DNA of 64,000 nt from Clostridium sp. CAG:967 (GCA_000433095.1 HF991479.1:25233-89232), one strand, 5' to 3'; shown: positions 9,335-17,908, counted from the stretch's first letter. The notes: generated by a model not told the origin, from the sequence alone. Made by a program: numbers and translations.

Positions 9335-10435
9335 CTATGTGGTGGGTGGAGCGGCTACGCTCCTTTCTTGTAAACTATCAGACACTTTTTTTGTCAAATC
9401 CATTGCTTTTAAGGCTAAATCTTCTGACAAAGAGCCTGCACCGCATGAAGGTGTTATCAATGAATTTTCTATAATGATTTTCTCATCAATGCCCTTGTTA
9501 GTCAAATACTTAACAGCTTTTTCAAAAACAGAGATAATTGTTTGTTCATCTGCTGCATCGAGCGCATCTTTATCAAGGGTAGGAACTACACCCCATGCAA
9601 TTTTTCTTCCCTGTTCAAGGAAAGTTTTTAATTCTTTGCTAAAAAGGCTCAGATTTTGTGCAAAGTTGTATGCATCAAGATTTATAATATCAACTCCTGC
9701 TTTTACCGGCAAGCTCCAGTCGCATTTGCCGCAGCAGTGGATTGCACTCATTGCGCCGTTTGCTTTTATTAAGTCCGAAATTTCTTTTATTAATTCAAGG
9801 ACTTCTTCTTGAGCGATTGTTACGTAGGCAGAAGTTCCAAGCTGTGATATTGAAGGCTCGTCAATAAAAATTATCGGAGTAATATCAGGGTTAGCGGCTT
9901 TCATTTGTTTGATTTGCCACAATGCTTTTATGGAAAGTGTTTTAACGATTATTTCTCTTAAAGTTTCATCGTAGTATGCACATCTGCCTGATTTGTCTAC
10001 AAGAGTTGTTGCAAGTGTAAACGGTCCTACGATTTGACCTTTTGCATAATCGGGTTTTGTATTTTTTATAATTTCAATAAATTTGGTGAAAGTCGAAGAA
10101 TAATTTATTGCATATTTTTCAATAGCATCGCAAGTTATATCAGCAATTATTTCTTCGTAATCGCAAAAAAACTGTTCAATATCTTCAAAGAATTTATCGC
10201 TTTCAGTTTCAAGAAAAGTTTTGTTGTTTTCTTCATCCACAAATAGGGACGGCATATTTTCCAGAAACTGGACAATCATATCTTCATTTTTGTTCACTCT
10301 TGTTAATTGCGGCCAAAAAGGAATTCTGTTGAAGTTTTTTTGAACAAGCTGCATTGCTTTGTCTAAATCTTTATGAGGCAACGAGCCTATTGCCATGCAG
10401 TTAAGTGTTAATTCGGATTTAGTATTGTGCCCCAT
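9335..10435 (-). CDS. MetE/uroporphyrinogen decarboxylase-like protein
   Basis: A 366-residue TIM-barrel protein of the UroD/cobalamin-independent methionine synthase superfamily. It begins MAIGSLPHKDLDKAMQLV and FWPQLTRVNKNEDMIVQF, typical of the MetE-like proteins near acetyl-CoA pathway genes. A likely zinc site is IHCCGKCDW at about residue 240. Family members move methyl groups between cobalamin or folate and thiols, but substrate and direction here are unknown. The last nine codons (RSVAAPPTT) are not family sequence: they are translated from a GGAGCG-type hairpin repeat that has displaced the natural end. The gene heads the cooC-like/folD cluster. Confidence 0.82.
   Translation of the reverse strand: MGHNTKSELTLNCMAIGSLPHKDLDKAMQLVQKNFNRIPFWPQLTRVNKNEDMIVQFLENMPSLFVDEENNKTFLETESDKFFEDIEQFFCDYEEIIADITCDAIEKYAINYSSTFTKFIEIIKNTKPDYAKGQIVGPFTLATTLVDKSGRCAYYDETLREIIVKTLSIKALWQIKQMKAANPDITPIIFIDEPSISQLGTSAYVTIAQEEVLELIKEISDLIKANGAMSAIHCCGKCDWSLPVKAGVDIINLDAYNFAQNLSLFSKELKTFLEQGRKIAWGVVPTLDKDALDAADEQTIISVFEKAVKYLTNKGIDEKIIIENSLITPSCGAGSLSEDLALKAMDLTKKVSDSLQERSVAAPPTT
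9341..9363 (-). repeat. Hairpin repeat fused to the end of a gene
   Basis: A GGTGGGT box followed by GGAGCGGCTACGCTCC (6-bp stem, GCTA loop). The unit is the same as at 12374-12396, except that it is read through here, giving the C-terminal RSVAAPPTT of the MetE/UroD-like protein. Confidence 0.8.
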
Positions 10436-10452
10436 TAATACCCCTTTTTAAA

Positions 10453-10506
10453 AAAACGTCATGCTGAATGCTTATAATTCAAAGCATAAGACAGTATGAC
10501 GTTTTA
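10453..10506 (-). terminator. rplI terminator
   Basis: A long interrupted stem beginning and ending AAAACGTCAT/ATGACGTTTT, with a T-run on the minus strand. It ends only about 18 nt before the next gene, so that gene depends on read-through or on a promoter inside this region. It shares CGTCATGCTGAA with the repeat at 62004. Confidence 0.75.
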
Positions 10507-10520
10507 AAAATAATTTGTAA

Positions 10521-11024
10521 CTATTCAGCTTCGTTTTCGGTTTCAACAACTTCTTCAACAGCTTCTTTAAGAACTTCAGAAGCGGAAACGATAACAGCTA
10601 ATTCTGCTTTAACTTTAGAAGTTAATTTAATTAACATTTTGTATTCGCCGACTTTGTTGATAGGAGCGTTTAAAGAAACATTTTTTCTGTCAACTTCGAT
10701 ACCTGATTTAGCAAGCAGTTCTTCTGTTAATTTTTTAGTAGTGATAGTACCGAATAATTTACCGGATTCACCTGCTTTAGCAGAAAGTTCAAGTTTAGCG
10801 AATTCTTCGATTTTCTTAGCAGTTTCTAAAGCTTCAGCGTGTAATTTTTCTTGTTTAGCTTTAATTCTAGCCAGATTTTTTTCTCTGTTTTCTAAAGCGC
10901 CTTTAGTAGCTGCTTCAGCCACAGCTTGAGGGAGCAAGAAGTTTCTTGCATAACCGTCTTTAACATTAACGATATCACCTGCTTCGCCGAGGTTTTGAAC
11001 ATCTTTTCTTAATATAACTTGCAT
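10521..11024 (-). CDS. rplI: 50S ribosomal protein L9
   Basis: A 167-residue protein of the large ribosomal subunit. The N-terminal domain MQVILRKDVQNLGEAGDIVNVKDGYARNFLLPQ is the L9 signature. A charged connecting helix (about 42-80) and the C-terminal rRNA-binding domain with GKLFGTITTKKLTEEL follow. The Ala/Glu-rich tail is longer than the usual 148-150 residue L9. RBS AAGGAG lies upstream. It is not beside rpsF/rpsR here. Confidence 0.96.
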   Translation of the reverse strand: MQVILRKDVQNLGEAGDIVNVKDGYARNFLLPQAVAEAATKGALENREKNLARIKAKQEKLHAEALETAKKIEEFAKLELSAKAGESGKLFGTITTKKLTEELLAKSGIEVDRKNVSLNAPINKVGEYKMLIKLTSKVKAELAVIVSASEVLKEAVEEVVETENEAE

Positions 11025-11086
11025 AATAATTCTCCTTTGCTATTTATATAATCTTGCATGTAGTTCAACACTACTACAAACACAAA

Positions 11087-11314
11087 TTAATGTCGAGTAT
11101 TTTTTTCGGATTGTAAAGCACAGAGTTCACAATCAAGCTGTTCGAGTTCATCTGCAACGCAGAAAAGTTCTTCAAGGATTTTGTCGGAGAAAGAATACTG
11201 ATAATCATTTTTTTTATTTTCGGTATAAGAGAGTTTTAAAGAGTCGTTGAGCACTTGCAGCAAATTAATTACCTGCCAGAGTTTACAAGATATATGAGAA
11301 ATTTTTTCTTCCAT
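11087..11314 (-). CDS. Small hypothetical helical protein
   Basis: A 75-residue protein that I do not recognise. It is mostly helical and acidic, with four cysteines (SCKLW, LFCVADE, LDCELCAL). The ATG at 11314 is chosen over an in-frame TTG 12 nt upstream because GGAGG lies 6 nt before it. It is read divergently from the HTH regulator at 11403 across a short AT-rich spacer, so the regulator may control it. Confidence 0.65.
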   Translation of the reverse strand: MEEKISHISCKLWQVINLLQVLNDSLKLSYTENKKNDYQYSFSDKILEELFCVADELEQLDCELCALQSEKNTRH

Positions 11315-11383
11315 AGATGCCTCCAATTATACAAAAGTTATCTTTTTGATAATTATAGGATATAGATAAAATTTTGTCAATTA

Positions 11384-11399
11384 GTATATAATAGTATAC
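11384..11399. promoter_or_regulatory. Possible operator of the HTH regulator
   Basis: Inverted repeat GTATA-N6-TATAC ends 3 nt before the regulator start and covers a TATAAT. Autorepression is plausible, from position only. Confidence 0.4.
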
Positions 11400-11402
11400 A
11401 TA

Positions 11403-11624
11403 ATGAATAGTAAACTATACAACAAAATAGGCTTAAAAATAAAGATTGAGAGAGTGAAAAGAAACATTTCACAAGAAAAGCTTGCCGAACTTGCTGATTT
11501 AAGCAGACCTACAATCGGTGCTATTGAACGTGGACAAAAGTCACCTACATTTAATACACTTGAAGCAATTGCTGATGCCTTTGGTATGACCGTTCAGGAG
11601 TTATGCAATTTTGACAATATTTAA
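11403..11624 (+). CDS. XRE-family HTH regulator
   Basis: A 73-residue DNA-binding protein consisting of a single Cro/CI-type helix-turn-helix (residues about 10-65: IKIERVKRNISQEKLAELADLSRPTIGAIERGQKSPTFNTLEAIADAFG). It has no other domain, so it is a compact repressor like those of small genetic switches. No clear Shine-Dalgarno is seen and the TATAAT is close to the start. It is divergent from the small gene at 11087-11314 and ends base-to-base with the convergent gene at 11625. Confidence 0.9.
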   Translation: MNSKLYNKIGLKIKIERVKRNISQEKLAELADLSRPTIGAIERGQKSPTFNTLEAIADAFGMTVQELCNFDNI

Positions 11625-12269
11625 TTATTTCATTGCAGGAAAATAGTATTTCATCCCGTTATCTGAACGCCAACGGATATAGCCTGTTTTGGGGATTTTA
11701 TCCAAATCAAGTACGCTTACAAGCGCCCAGTTGCCTCTGATTGCCGTTAAATTTATCTTTTTAGGCATATTTATGGTGCTAACGATTTGTGATTTGTCGT
11801 CTGTGCCTGTGTGAATATCTTTTGCTGTATCAGGTATGCCTTTGAGCATTGTTAAACCGTATTTTTTTCCGTACATATTGTAAAACATTATCCAGCTCAT
11901 AAATTTATACGGATCGTCTTTTTTTATCCAGCCTTTTGCTCCGGTTGTGTTATTGTAGATTACCTGAACCCAGTCTTCGCTCTCATCGGTTACGGCAAGA
12001 AGCCCGAGGTTTTTTGAGGGGACATATACAACAAACAAATCCTGAGGTTTGATGGTTTCAGGAAATATCTTTTCTCCTATCCAGCTTATGCTGTGGACAA
12101 TATATGAATCTTCCGAAGGCTCTTTATACAGTATAATTTCGTTTGGAGCCTGATATAATCCTAATGTGTTTGTATATTTGATGCTTACATACTGAGGCAC
12201 TATGTCTGCACAAATTGCCTGCAAGGGCATTAAAAGCATAACAATCAAAAGCAGTAAAAATTTTTTCAT
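11625..12269 (-). CDS. Secreted protein with SH3-like folds, function unknown
   Basis: A 214-residue protein with a clear signal peptide (residues 1-20, ending ICA). The rest looks like two bacterial SH3-type beta modules: LYQAPNEIILYKEPSEDSYIV with DWVQVIYNNTTGAKGWIKKDD, then DIHTGTDDKSQIVSTI with GNWALVSVLDLDKIPKTGYIRWR. Such modules often bind cell wall or serve as scaffolds. The gene lies downstream of pheT but beyond a terminator. It ends directly against the HTH gene with no spacer. Confidence 0.7.
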   Translation of the reverse strand: MKKFLLLLIVMLLMPLQAICADIVPQYVSIKYTNTLGLYQAPNEIILYKEPSEDSYIVHSISWIGEKIFPETIKPQDLFVVYVPSKNLGLLAVTDESEDWVQVIYNNTTGAKGWIKKDDPYKFMSWIMFYNMYGKKYGLTMLKGIPDTAKDIHTGTDDKSQIVSTINMPKKINLTAIRGNWALVSVLDLDKIPKTGYIRWRSDNGMKYYFPAMK

Positions 12270-12291
12270 AAGATACCTCGTAATATATATA

Positions 12292-12335
12292 CCAAAAACT
12301 TCAATTTATATTATACGCTTAAATTGAAGTTTTGG
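12292..12335 (-). terminator. Terminator between pheT and a secreted-protein gene
   Basis: CCAAAACTTCAATTT pairs with its complement around a 12-nt loop, with one bulged A. A T-rich run lies in the 3' arm on the minus strand. The loop contains TATAAT (minus strand), which could also serve the downstream gene. Confidence 0.7.
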
Positions 12336-12373
12336 AAAGTATTTATTTTTTTTGAGTATTACAGACTTCCAAT

Positions 12374-12396
12374 GGCGGGTGGAGCGGCTACGCTCC
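12374..12396 (-). repeat. GGCGGGT-hairpin repeat at the pheT stop codon
   Basis: The type copy of the hairpin family: box GGCGGGT then GGAGCGGCTACGCTCC (6-bp stem, GCTA loop). Read on the pheT strand, it starts at the G of the TAG stop. Confidence 0.85.
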
Positions 12397-14861
12397 TATT
12401 CTCTAAAGCTTATTTCAGCATAGGTTTTTTGAAGTTTTGCACGAACGTTATTCATCTGATGTTCAATAACTTCATCGGTTAATGTTGCGTTTTCATCCTG
12501 CATTTTAATCCTGAAAGCAAGACTTTTGAACCCTTTTTCGATATTTTCGCCCTGATAAACGTCAAATACTTCGCTGCCTCTGAATATGTTTTGCTGAACT
12601 GCACCTTTAATAACTTTTTGGATATCATCAAAGCTTACTTCTTCATTGATTACAAAAGCAAGGTCACGACGAACTTCAGGGAATTGCGGAAGTTTTTTGT
12701 ATCTTACAGTATGCTCTTTAATTATTGAGATGATTTCTTCAAGGTCGAGTTCAAACATAAATACGTCTTGACCTTTGATTTTTAATTTATCTTTCAATAA
12801 CGGATGAATTTGTCCGAAATAGCCGATATTTGTAAGGTTTTTCCCTAAAATATTTACTTTAGCACTTCTGTAAGGATGTAGGAAGTCTGCATCTTCATAA
12901 GGCGTAAGTTTTATTCTTTTTTCAATACCGAGTTCCGCAAACAGTTTTTCAATAATTCCTTTTAGAGTAAAGAAATCAGTTTGAGTTTTAACCTGCCATT
13001 TGGAATTTTCAACCTCGCCTGTCAGAATACCTGCAAGAACTCTTGATTCTTTAATACCTGATGATTTTTCATCAGCAGGGTTAACCACAAGATACTTTTT
13101 GCCGATTTCATACGCCCAGAAAGTTTTCTGACCGTTGTCGTAATTGTATTTCATACAGTTTAGAACGCTTGCTGCCATACCCTGTCTAAGCATTGTGCTT
13201 TCTTCACTTGCAGAGTTCAAAACTTTTACGGCTTTTTCTTCGTTAAATTTCTGCATATATTTATCCAACAAAGGTTTTCCGATTAGCGATGTTGTAATCA
13301 TTTCATCCAAGCCTGATGAAAGCATAAGTTCGTTAACCTTTTTGATAACCCGTTCTTCAAGACTTATTACCGGAGTTTGAGTTTTGCTCGGCAATGTCGG
13401 AGTGATTTTGTCATAGCCGTTAATTCTTGCAACTTCTTCGATTAAGTCGATTTCTCTTGTTACATCGCCTGTTCTGAATGAAGGTACTCTGAATTTTGCA
13501 GCACTGTCATTGCCGCCGAGTTTTTCAAATCCTAAGTTTTCCAGAATTGATATACATTTTTCAGGCGATATTTCACAGCCTAAAATCCTTTTGATTTGTG
13601 CATATCTTAAAGTGATTTCAACAGGTTCAAGCTTGTTTTCTCCCGCTTCTACAACACCTTCGATTTTTGCATCCGCAAGCTCTGTCAAAAGCTGCATTGC
13701 ACGCATTAAAGCAGGTCTTACGGCTTCAATATCAATTCCACGTTCAAATCTTGCACAAGCTTCGCTTCTGTAACCTACACTTCTTGCTGATTTTCTGTTG
13801 CTTGCAGGTGTAAAGTATGCTGCTTCAAGTGCAATATTTTTTGTGTTGTCGTCAATTTCCGAGTTTGCACCGCCGAATACGCCTGCGATACAAACACCTT
13901 CTTTTTCATTAGCAATTAAAACGCTGTCGTTTGTAAGTTTACGTTCAACTTCGTCAAGAGTAACGATTGTTTCGCCCTCGTGAGCACGTCTTACGCAAAG
14001 ATATCCGTTCAATTTGTCTAAATCAAATGCGTGGAAAGGTGTTCCGTATTCAAGCATTACGTAATTTGTAATATCAACTACGTTATTGATTGCACGAACG
14101 CCTGATGAGATAAGTCTTTTTTGCATCCAGTCAGGCGACGGTTTGATTTTCAAATCTTTTAAGATGCCAACAGAGTAGTATTTGCATACATCTTTATCAA
14201 TAATTTCAACCTTGAATTCATCTGTGGTTAAATCTTTTGTGCATTCAAGAGGTGAGAATTTTAGAGGTTTATTAAATATTGCGCTTAATTCTCTTGCAAC
14301 ACCGATAACTGACATTTGATCGCCTCTGTTTGCGGTTGGTGCAACATTTAGGACGTAATCTTTATCAAATCCCAATACATCTTCTACATTTTCACCTAAT
14401 TTTACGTCAGGGAAAATTCTGTTTAATATCAAAATACCGTCTTCTTCCTGATAATTTCTTTCAGATACGCCTAATTCATCCGCAGAACAAAGCATACCTT
14501 GAGATTCAACCCCTCTGATAACCGCAGGGGTTAGAGTAAACATTTCACCGGTTTTTCTGTCCAACACCTGAGAGCCTACAGATGCGTACGGCACAATCTG
14601 ACCTTCTTTAATATTTTGTGCACCGCAAACCACTGTTTTTAAACCTGAACCTGTGTTTACGGTTACAAGATGTAAGCGGTCGGAATTAGGGTGGTTGTCG
14701 ATTTTTTCAATCTTAACGGTTTTTATATTTGTAAATTGCGGCTTTACCTCGTCTATAGCTTCAACTTCCAAACCGCTCATTGTTAATTCGTGAGCAATTT
14801 GTTCTACTTCAACGTCTGATAAATCAACAAATTCGTTTAACCAGTTTAATGATACTTGCAT
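12396..14861 (-). CDS. pheT: Phenylalanyl-tRNA synthetase beta subunit
   Basis: An 821-residue subunit of the alpha2-beta2 enzyme charging tRNA-Phe. Order of domains: N-terminal MQVSLNWLNEFVDL, EMAP-like tRNA-binding domain (about 39-155, VVCGAQNIKEGQIVP), B3/B4 editing domain (about 210-385, VVDITNYVMLEYGTPFHAFD), B5 domain (about 405-480), the catalytic-core-like fold, and the C-terminal anticodon-binding FDX-ACB domain (about 725-820, LPQFPEVRRDLAFVI). pheS is not adjacent, so the usual pheST operon is split. The stop codon shares its last base with a GC-rich hairpin repeat. Confidence 0.97.
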   Translation of the reverse strand: MQVSLNWLNEFVDLSDVEVEQIAHELTMSGLEVEAIDEVKPQFTNIKTVKIEKIDNHPNSDRLHLVTVNTGSGLKTVVCGAQNIKEGQIVPYASVGSQVLDRKTGEMFTLTPAVIRGVESQGMLCSADELGVSERNYQEEDGILILNRIFPDVKLGENVEDVLGFDKDYVLNVAPTANRGDQMSVIGVARELSAIFNKPLKFSPLECTKDLTTDEFKVEIIDKDVCKYYSVGILKDLKIKPSPDWMQKRLISSGVRAINNVVDITNYVMLEYGTPFHAFDLDKLNGYLCVRRAHEGETIVTLDEVERKLTNDSVLIANEKEGVCIAGVFGGANSEIDDNTKNIALEAAYFTPASNRKSARSVGYRSEACARFERGIDIEAVRPALMRAMQLLTELADAKIEGVVEAGENKLEPVEITLRYAQIKRILGCEISPEKCISILENLGFEKLGGNDSAAKFRVPSFRTGDVTREIDLIEEVARINGYDKITPTLPSKTQTPVISLEERVIKKVNELMLSSGLDEMITTSLIGKPLLDKYMQKFNEEKAVKVLNSASEESTMLRQGMAASVLNCMKYNYDNGQKTFWAYEIGKKYLVVNPADEKSSGIKESRVLAGILTGEVENSKWQVKTQTDFFTLKGIIEKLFAELGIEKRIKLTPYEDADFLHPYRSAKVNILGKNLTNIGYFGQIHPLLKDKLKIKGQDVFMFELDLEEIISIIKEHTVRYKKLPQFPEVRRDLAFVINEEVSFDDIQKVIKGAVQQNIFRGSEVFDVYQGENIEKGFKSLAFRIKMQDENATLTDEVIEHQMNNVRAKLQKTYAEISFRE

Positions 14862-14929
14862 GTTTTATACTTCCCTCTCGTTTATTAAATCTATACCGGA
14901 ATAGTATAACAAACAGGACAGAAAGTAAA

Positions 14930-16078
14930 TTACAAACCTAATTTTTTATCCAGTTTGAAATAATGTATCAGGTTGAAAATTGAAACAAGCTGCATAAATA
15001 CTTTTTCGTAATTTTTCTTATTGCATAGAGTTGTATTAATATCGCCAATCTCAAAAAAGTTACGTCCTGTTTCCAAAAACAGCGTTATGTGGTTGTCTTC
15101 AAATACGCAATGAACATCATAGGCACTCATTATATCTCTTATTTTTTTCAATCTTTCCATAAATGCAGGAGTAATCAAATATCTTGCTTCTACCTGATCA
15201 TTTGAAAATACTGCATAAGTTTTGTTGAATTCAGTATCTTCAAGGATTACTTCTTCCAAACCTTTTGGAGGTCTAAATTCTGTCATTTTAGTTGTGTTGA
15301 AAGTAATTCCGTTTTTATTAAATCCAATGTTTTTCAGCGGTGAATTTTCTTTTGCAGAGATAACTCCCGCAATGGAATTAATTATAGGTGAATTCCCCAC
15401 AGTGTCAGCTGTTTTATCCCCGTACTCTTCTCCTACTTCGGTTATGAATGCTTTTTTTCGGTCTTCGGCACTTAAGGCTTTTTGTTTTATTACTGTTTTA
15501 CCTTTATATTTTTTATTCAGTACGGTTTTAATAATCAAACCTCTGAATACGGTTACGGTTTCATTATATGCATTGCCTTTTATATCTCGTGATTGTTCGC
15601 TTCTGAGTAGTTCGGTTTCAACCATAAATACATTCATTCCTTTGTAGCTGCCTGCAATTCTGTCATCATCTCTTTTGCCGTCAACTTTAGGAAATAGCCC
15701 TGTATTTTTTATTTCTTTAAAAGTTATGATATCATTCTTAAATATGCTGAAACTTCCAAACAAAAGTAATAAGTCGGTTAAAAGCTTTGCTTTAACTTCA
15801 TTTATAAATTTTTTTTGAATGTTTGAAGCAATAATCATAAAAACAACACATAAAACAAAACAGCCTATTAATGTAAAAATTAATGCCGGGGTGATTTTTG
15901 AAAATTTCATTATTAAAATGATTACAAATATCGCAGCAAAGAAGATAATTGACAAGGTTGTGCAAATTTTAAATGTTTCAGCCTGAGATAGTCGTTCTCG
16001 TTCAAGCGGGGCAACTTTTGTCATTATTTTTTTATTGTATATTTCTTCAAATTTTTCTTTTAACTCTTTGTCATTCAT
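14930..16078 (-). CDS. DUF3137 membrane protein
   Basis: A 382-residue protein. Two adjacent membrane segments lie near the N-terminus (about 36-58 and 63-86). The soluble C-terminal part carries the DUF3137 pattern, with FRGLIIKTVLNKKYKGKTVI followed by LEDTEFNKTYAVFSNDQVEARYLITPAFMERL. The function of the family is unknown, and members often resemble Galanin-like or surface-associated proteins by name only. It is a single gene between pheT and a polysaccharide gene and is transcribed divergently from the latter. Confidence 0.82.
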   Translation of the reverse strand: MNDKELKEKFEEIYNKKIMTKVAPLERERLSQAETFKICTTLSIIFFAAIFVIILIMKFSKITPALIFTLIGCFVLCVVFMIIASNIQKKFINEVKAKLLTDLLLLFGSFSIFKNDIITFKEIKNTGLFPKVDGKRDDDRIAGSYKGMNVFMVETELLRSEQSRDIKGNAYNETVTVFRGLIIKTVLNKKYKGKTVIKQKALSAEDRKKAFITEVGEEYGDKTADTVGNSPIINSIAGVISAKENSPLKNIGFNKNGITFNTTKMTEFRPPKGLEEVILEDTEFNKTYAVFSNDQVEARYLITPAFMERLKKIRDIMSAYDVHCVFEDNHITLFLETGRNFFEIGDINTTLCNKKNYEKVFMQLVSIFNLIHYFKLDKKLGL

Positions 16079-16141
16079 TGTAAAACCAGTTTATTATATA
16101 ATGTGCTTCTTTACATCAACTAAATAATCGGTTTTACGTGA

Positions 16142-16147
16142 TATAAT
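16142..16147 (+). promoter_or_regulatory. -10 box giving a possible leaderless mRNA
   Basis: TATAAT ends 6 nt before the ATG of the RgpF-like gene, which has no Shine-Dalgarno. No good -35 box is visible. Confidence 0.4.
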
Positions 16148-16153
16148 AATTTT

Positions 16154-17083
16154 ATGAAAAGAGCTGTTGTATTTGCACATTATGATAAAGATGAATTAGT
16201 TGACGATTATGTTATTTATTATTTGAAGTCATTGAAGGAAACTGCGCAAAATATTATTTTTGTTTCTTGCGGTAATCTTTCTGATGAAGAAAAAAGTAAA
16301 CTTGACGGAATTGTATCACATATTATTGCAGAACATCATGAAGAATATGATTTCGGTTCATACAAGCGTGGTTTTTTTTATCTTAAAGAAAATAATCTGC
16401 TTGAAAATATTGATGAATTAGTTTTGGCAAACGACAGCTGCTTTGGACCGTTTTATCCTTTTACGGAAATTTTTACGGAAATGGAAAAAAAGGATTGCGA
16501 TTTCTGGGGGATTACCAAAAATAACTTTGGCTACAGAAAAGTTCCAAACCATTTCTTTGTTAGACGTCCGCATATTCAAAGTTATTTCATTGTACTCAAA
16601 AACAATACTTTTAAATCTGATGATTTTACAAACTTTATGAAATCAATTAAACCCGAAAACAATAAGTGTGTTGTTGTTTCAAATTACGAAATCGGGCTTA
16701 GCGAAATGCTTGTTGAAATGGGATTTAGGTATGATGTCTATATTGATGCTTATGAAAGAATTAACAACATGACAATCTATAAATGGCGTCAGTTAATCTT
16801 AAAATACAAGATGCCGTTTATGAAATGTTCTCTGCCTCGTCTTGTTAATAAAAATCTCACTACAATTGAAGGATATCAGGAAATAATTAAGCAGGTTTCG
16901 GATTATCCTGTAGAACTTATTGAAAATAACGTTAAACGCACACAGTATATTCGAAAAGGCAGACACACAAGTCCGTTGATTGTTAAAAGAATTTTCTTTG
17001 ATTTTCTTGCGGAACTCCCTTTTGTACCTAGAAAAATCTTAATTTTTCTTCTTAGGAAATGCTTTCCTTTTATAAGAGATTAG
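16154..17083 (+). CDS. RgpF-like rhamnan/polysaccharide synthesis protein
   Basis: A 309-residue protein of the RgpF (rhamnan synthesis F) family. It begins RAVVFAHYDKDELVDDYVIYYLKSL and contains EYDFGSYKRGF and ELVLANDSCFGPFYPF, with WGITKN and HIQSYFIVLKN following, all characteristic blocks. Family members take part in assembly of rhamnose-containing cell-wall polysaccharides. The precise reaction here is not known. It lacks a Shine-Dalgarno and may be leaderless. Its last 45 nt overlap, tail to tail, the end of the glycosyltransferase gene on the other strand. Confidence 0.82.
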   Translation: MKRAVVFAHYDKDELVDDYVIYYLKSLKETAQNIIFVSCGNLSDEEKSKLDGIVSHIIAEHHEEYDFGSYKRGFFYLKENNLLENIDELVLANDSCFGPFYPFTEIFTEMEKKDCDFWGITKNNFGYRKVPNHFFVRRPHIQSYFIVLKNNTFKSDDFTNFMKSIKPENNKCVVVSNYEIGLSEMLVEMGFRYDVYIDAYERINNMTIYKWRQLILKYKMPFMKCSLPRLVNKNLTTIEGYQEIIKQVSDYPVELIENNVKRTQYIRKGRHTSPLIVKRIFFDFLAELPFVPRKILIFLLRKCFPFIRD

Positions 17084-17887
17084 GGTTTGGCGTAATTCTC
17101 TTTTGTATTTACGTGCATACCATACAGGATGTGAAAGCAGTATAAATATCAAAATACTTATATCTTTTTTTGCTTTAAAAACTTCAAGATATGAAGCTGT
17201 CTGTAGGTCAACAGGTGATTTATATGTTGATGAATTAATGTAACTGTTGTTATGTAATCTCCATTTTGTAAGCTTTTCAGGCATGTAATAAAACTTTCCT
17301 AAACTTGCAAGCTGTACCCATAAATGCCAGTCAATAAGATAATCAAGTTTCGGATTAAAATTAACTTTTTGCAAATCTCTTCTTTTAGCCGTTACTGATG
17401 AAAATGTGAAAATTTTGTTGCTTTGATAAAAATCATAAAACATATTTTTCGGGTAACTTTGATTTTTTAATAAGTCACGTGTTTTTTTTAATGCGTGCTC
17501 AAAAGCTTTTACCCTTTCGTCATCTCCGAAAAATTCGCAATCGTTAAAAATTAAATTTATATCAGGATATTTTTTTATAATCTCAACTTTTTTCTCTAAA
17601 TAATCAGGCGCTAAAACATCATCACTTTCCAAAAATGCAATCCATTCAGAGCTTGCTTCTTTAATCCCACGCTTTAAAGTCTCTTTTAACCCCAGATTTT
17701 TTTCGTTCACAAATAATTTAATTCTGTCATCATTATAAGACTTTATTATATCAACGGAATTGTCTGTTGAGCAGTCGTCAACGATAATCATTTCCCAGTC
17801 CTTGTAAGTCTGGTTAAGTATTGAATGAATAGTTTCTTTTATATATTTTTCGTAGTTATAACTTGCTGTAACAATAGAAATTTTCAT
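17039..17887 (-). CDS. Family 2 glycosyltransferase
   Basis: A 282-residue GT-A enzyme: MKISIVTASYNYEKYIKETIHSILNQTYKDWEMIIVDDCSTDNS at the start, nucleotide-sugar binding, and SDDVLAPDYLEKK as the DxD-type metal motif at about residues 88-91. It transfers a sugar to an unknown acceptor, probably surface polysaccharide given the neighbouring RgpF-like gene. The ATG at 17887 is used because the GT2 motif starts there. TATGAT lies 6 nt upstream and no Shine-Dalgarno is present. It is a close paralogue of the gene at 46125-47021 along its whole length (WRLHNNSYI...SP..LQT versus WRLHPSSYI...SPFALQT). Confidence 0.9.
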   Translation of the reverse strand: MKISIVTASYNYEKYIKETIHSILNQTYKDWEMIIVDDCSTDNSVDIIKSYNDDRIKLFVNEKNLGLKETLKRGIKEASSEWIAFLESDDVLAPDYLEKKVEIIKKYPDINLIFNDCEFFGDDERVKAFEHALKKTRDLLKNQSYPKNMFYDFYQSNKIFTFSSVTAKRRDLQKVNFNPKLDYLIDWHLWVQLASLGKFYYMPEKLTKWRLHNNSYINSSTYKSPVDLQTASYLEVFKAKKDISILIFILLSHPVWYARKYKRELRQTLISYKRKAFPKKKN

Positions 17888-17908
17888 GAAAATATCATAC
17901 AACAAACA

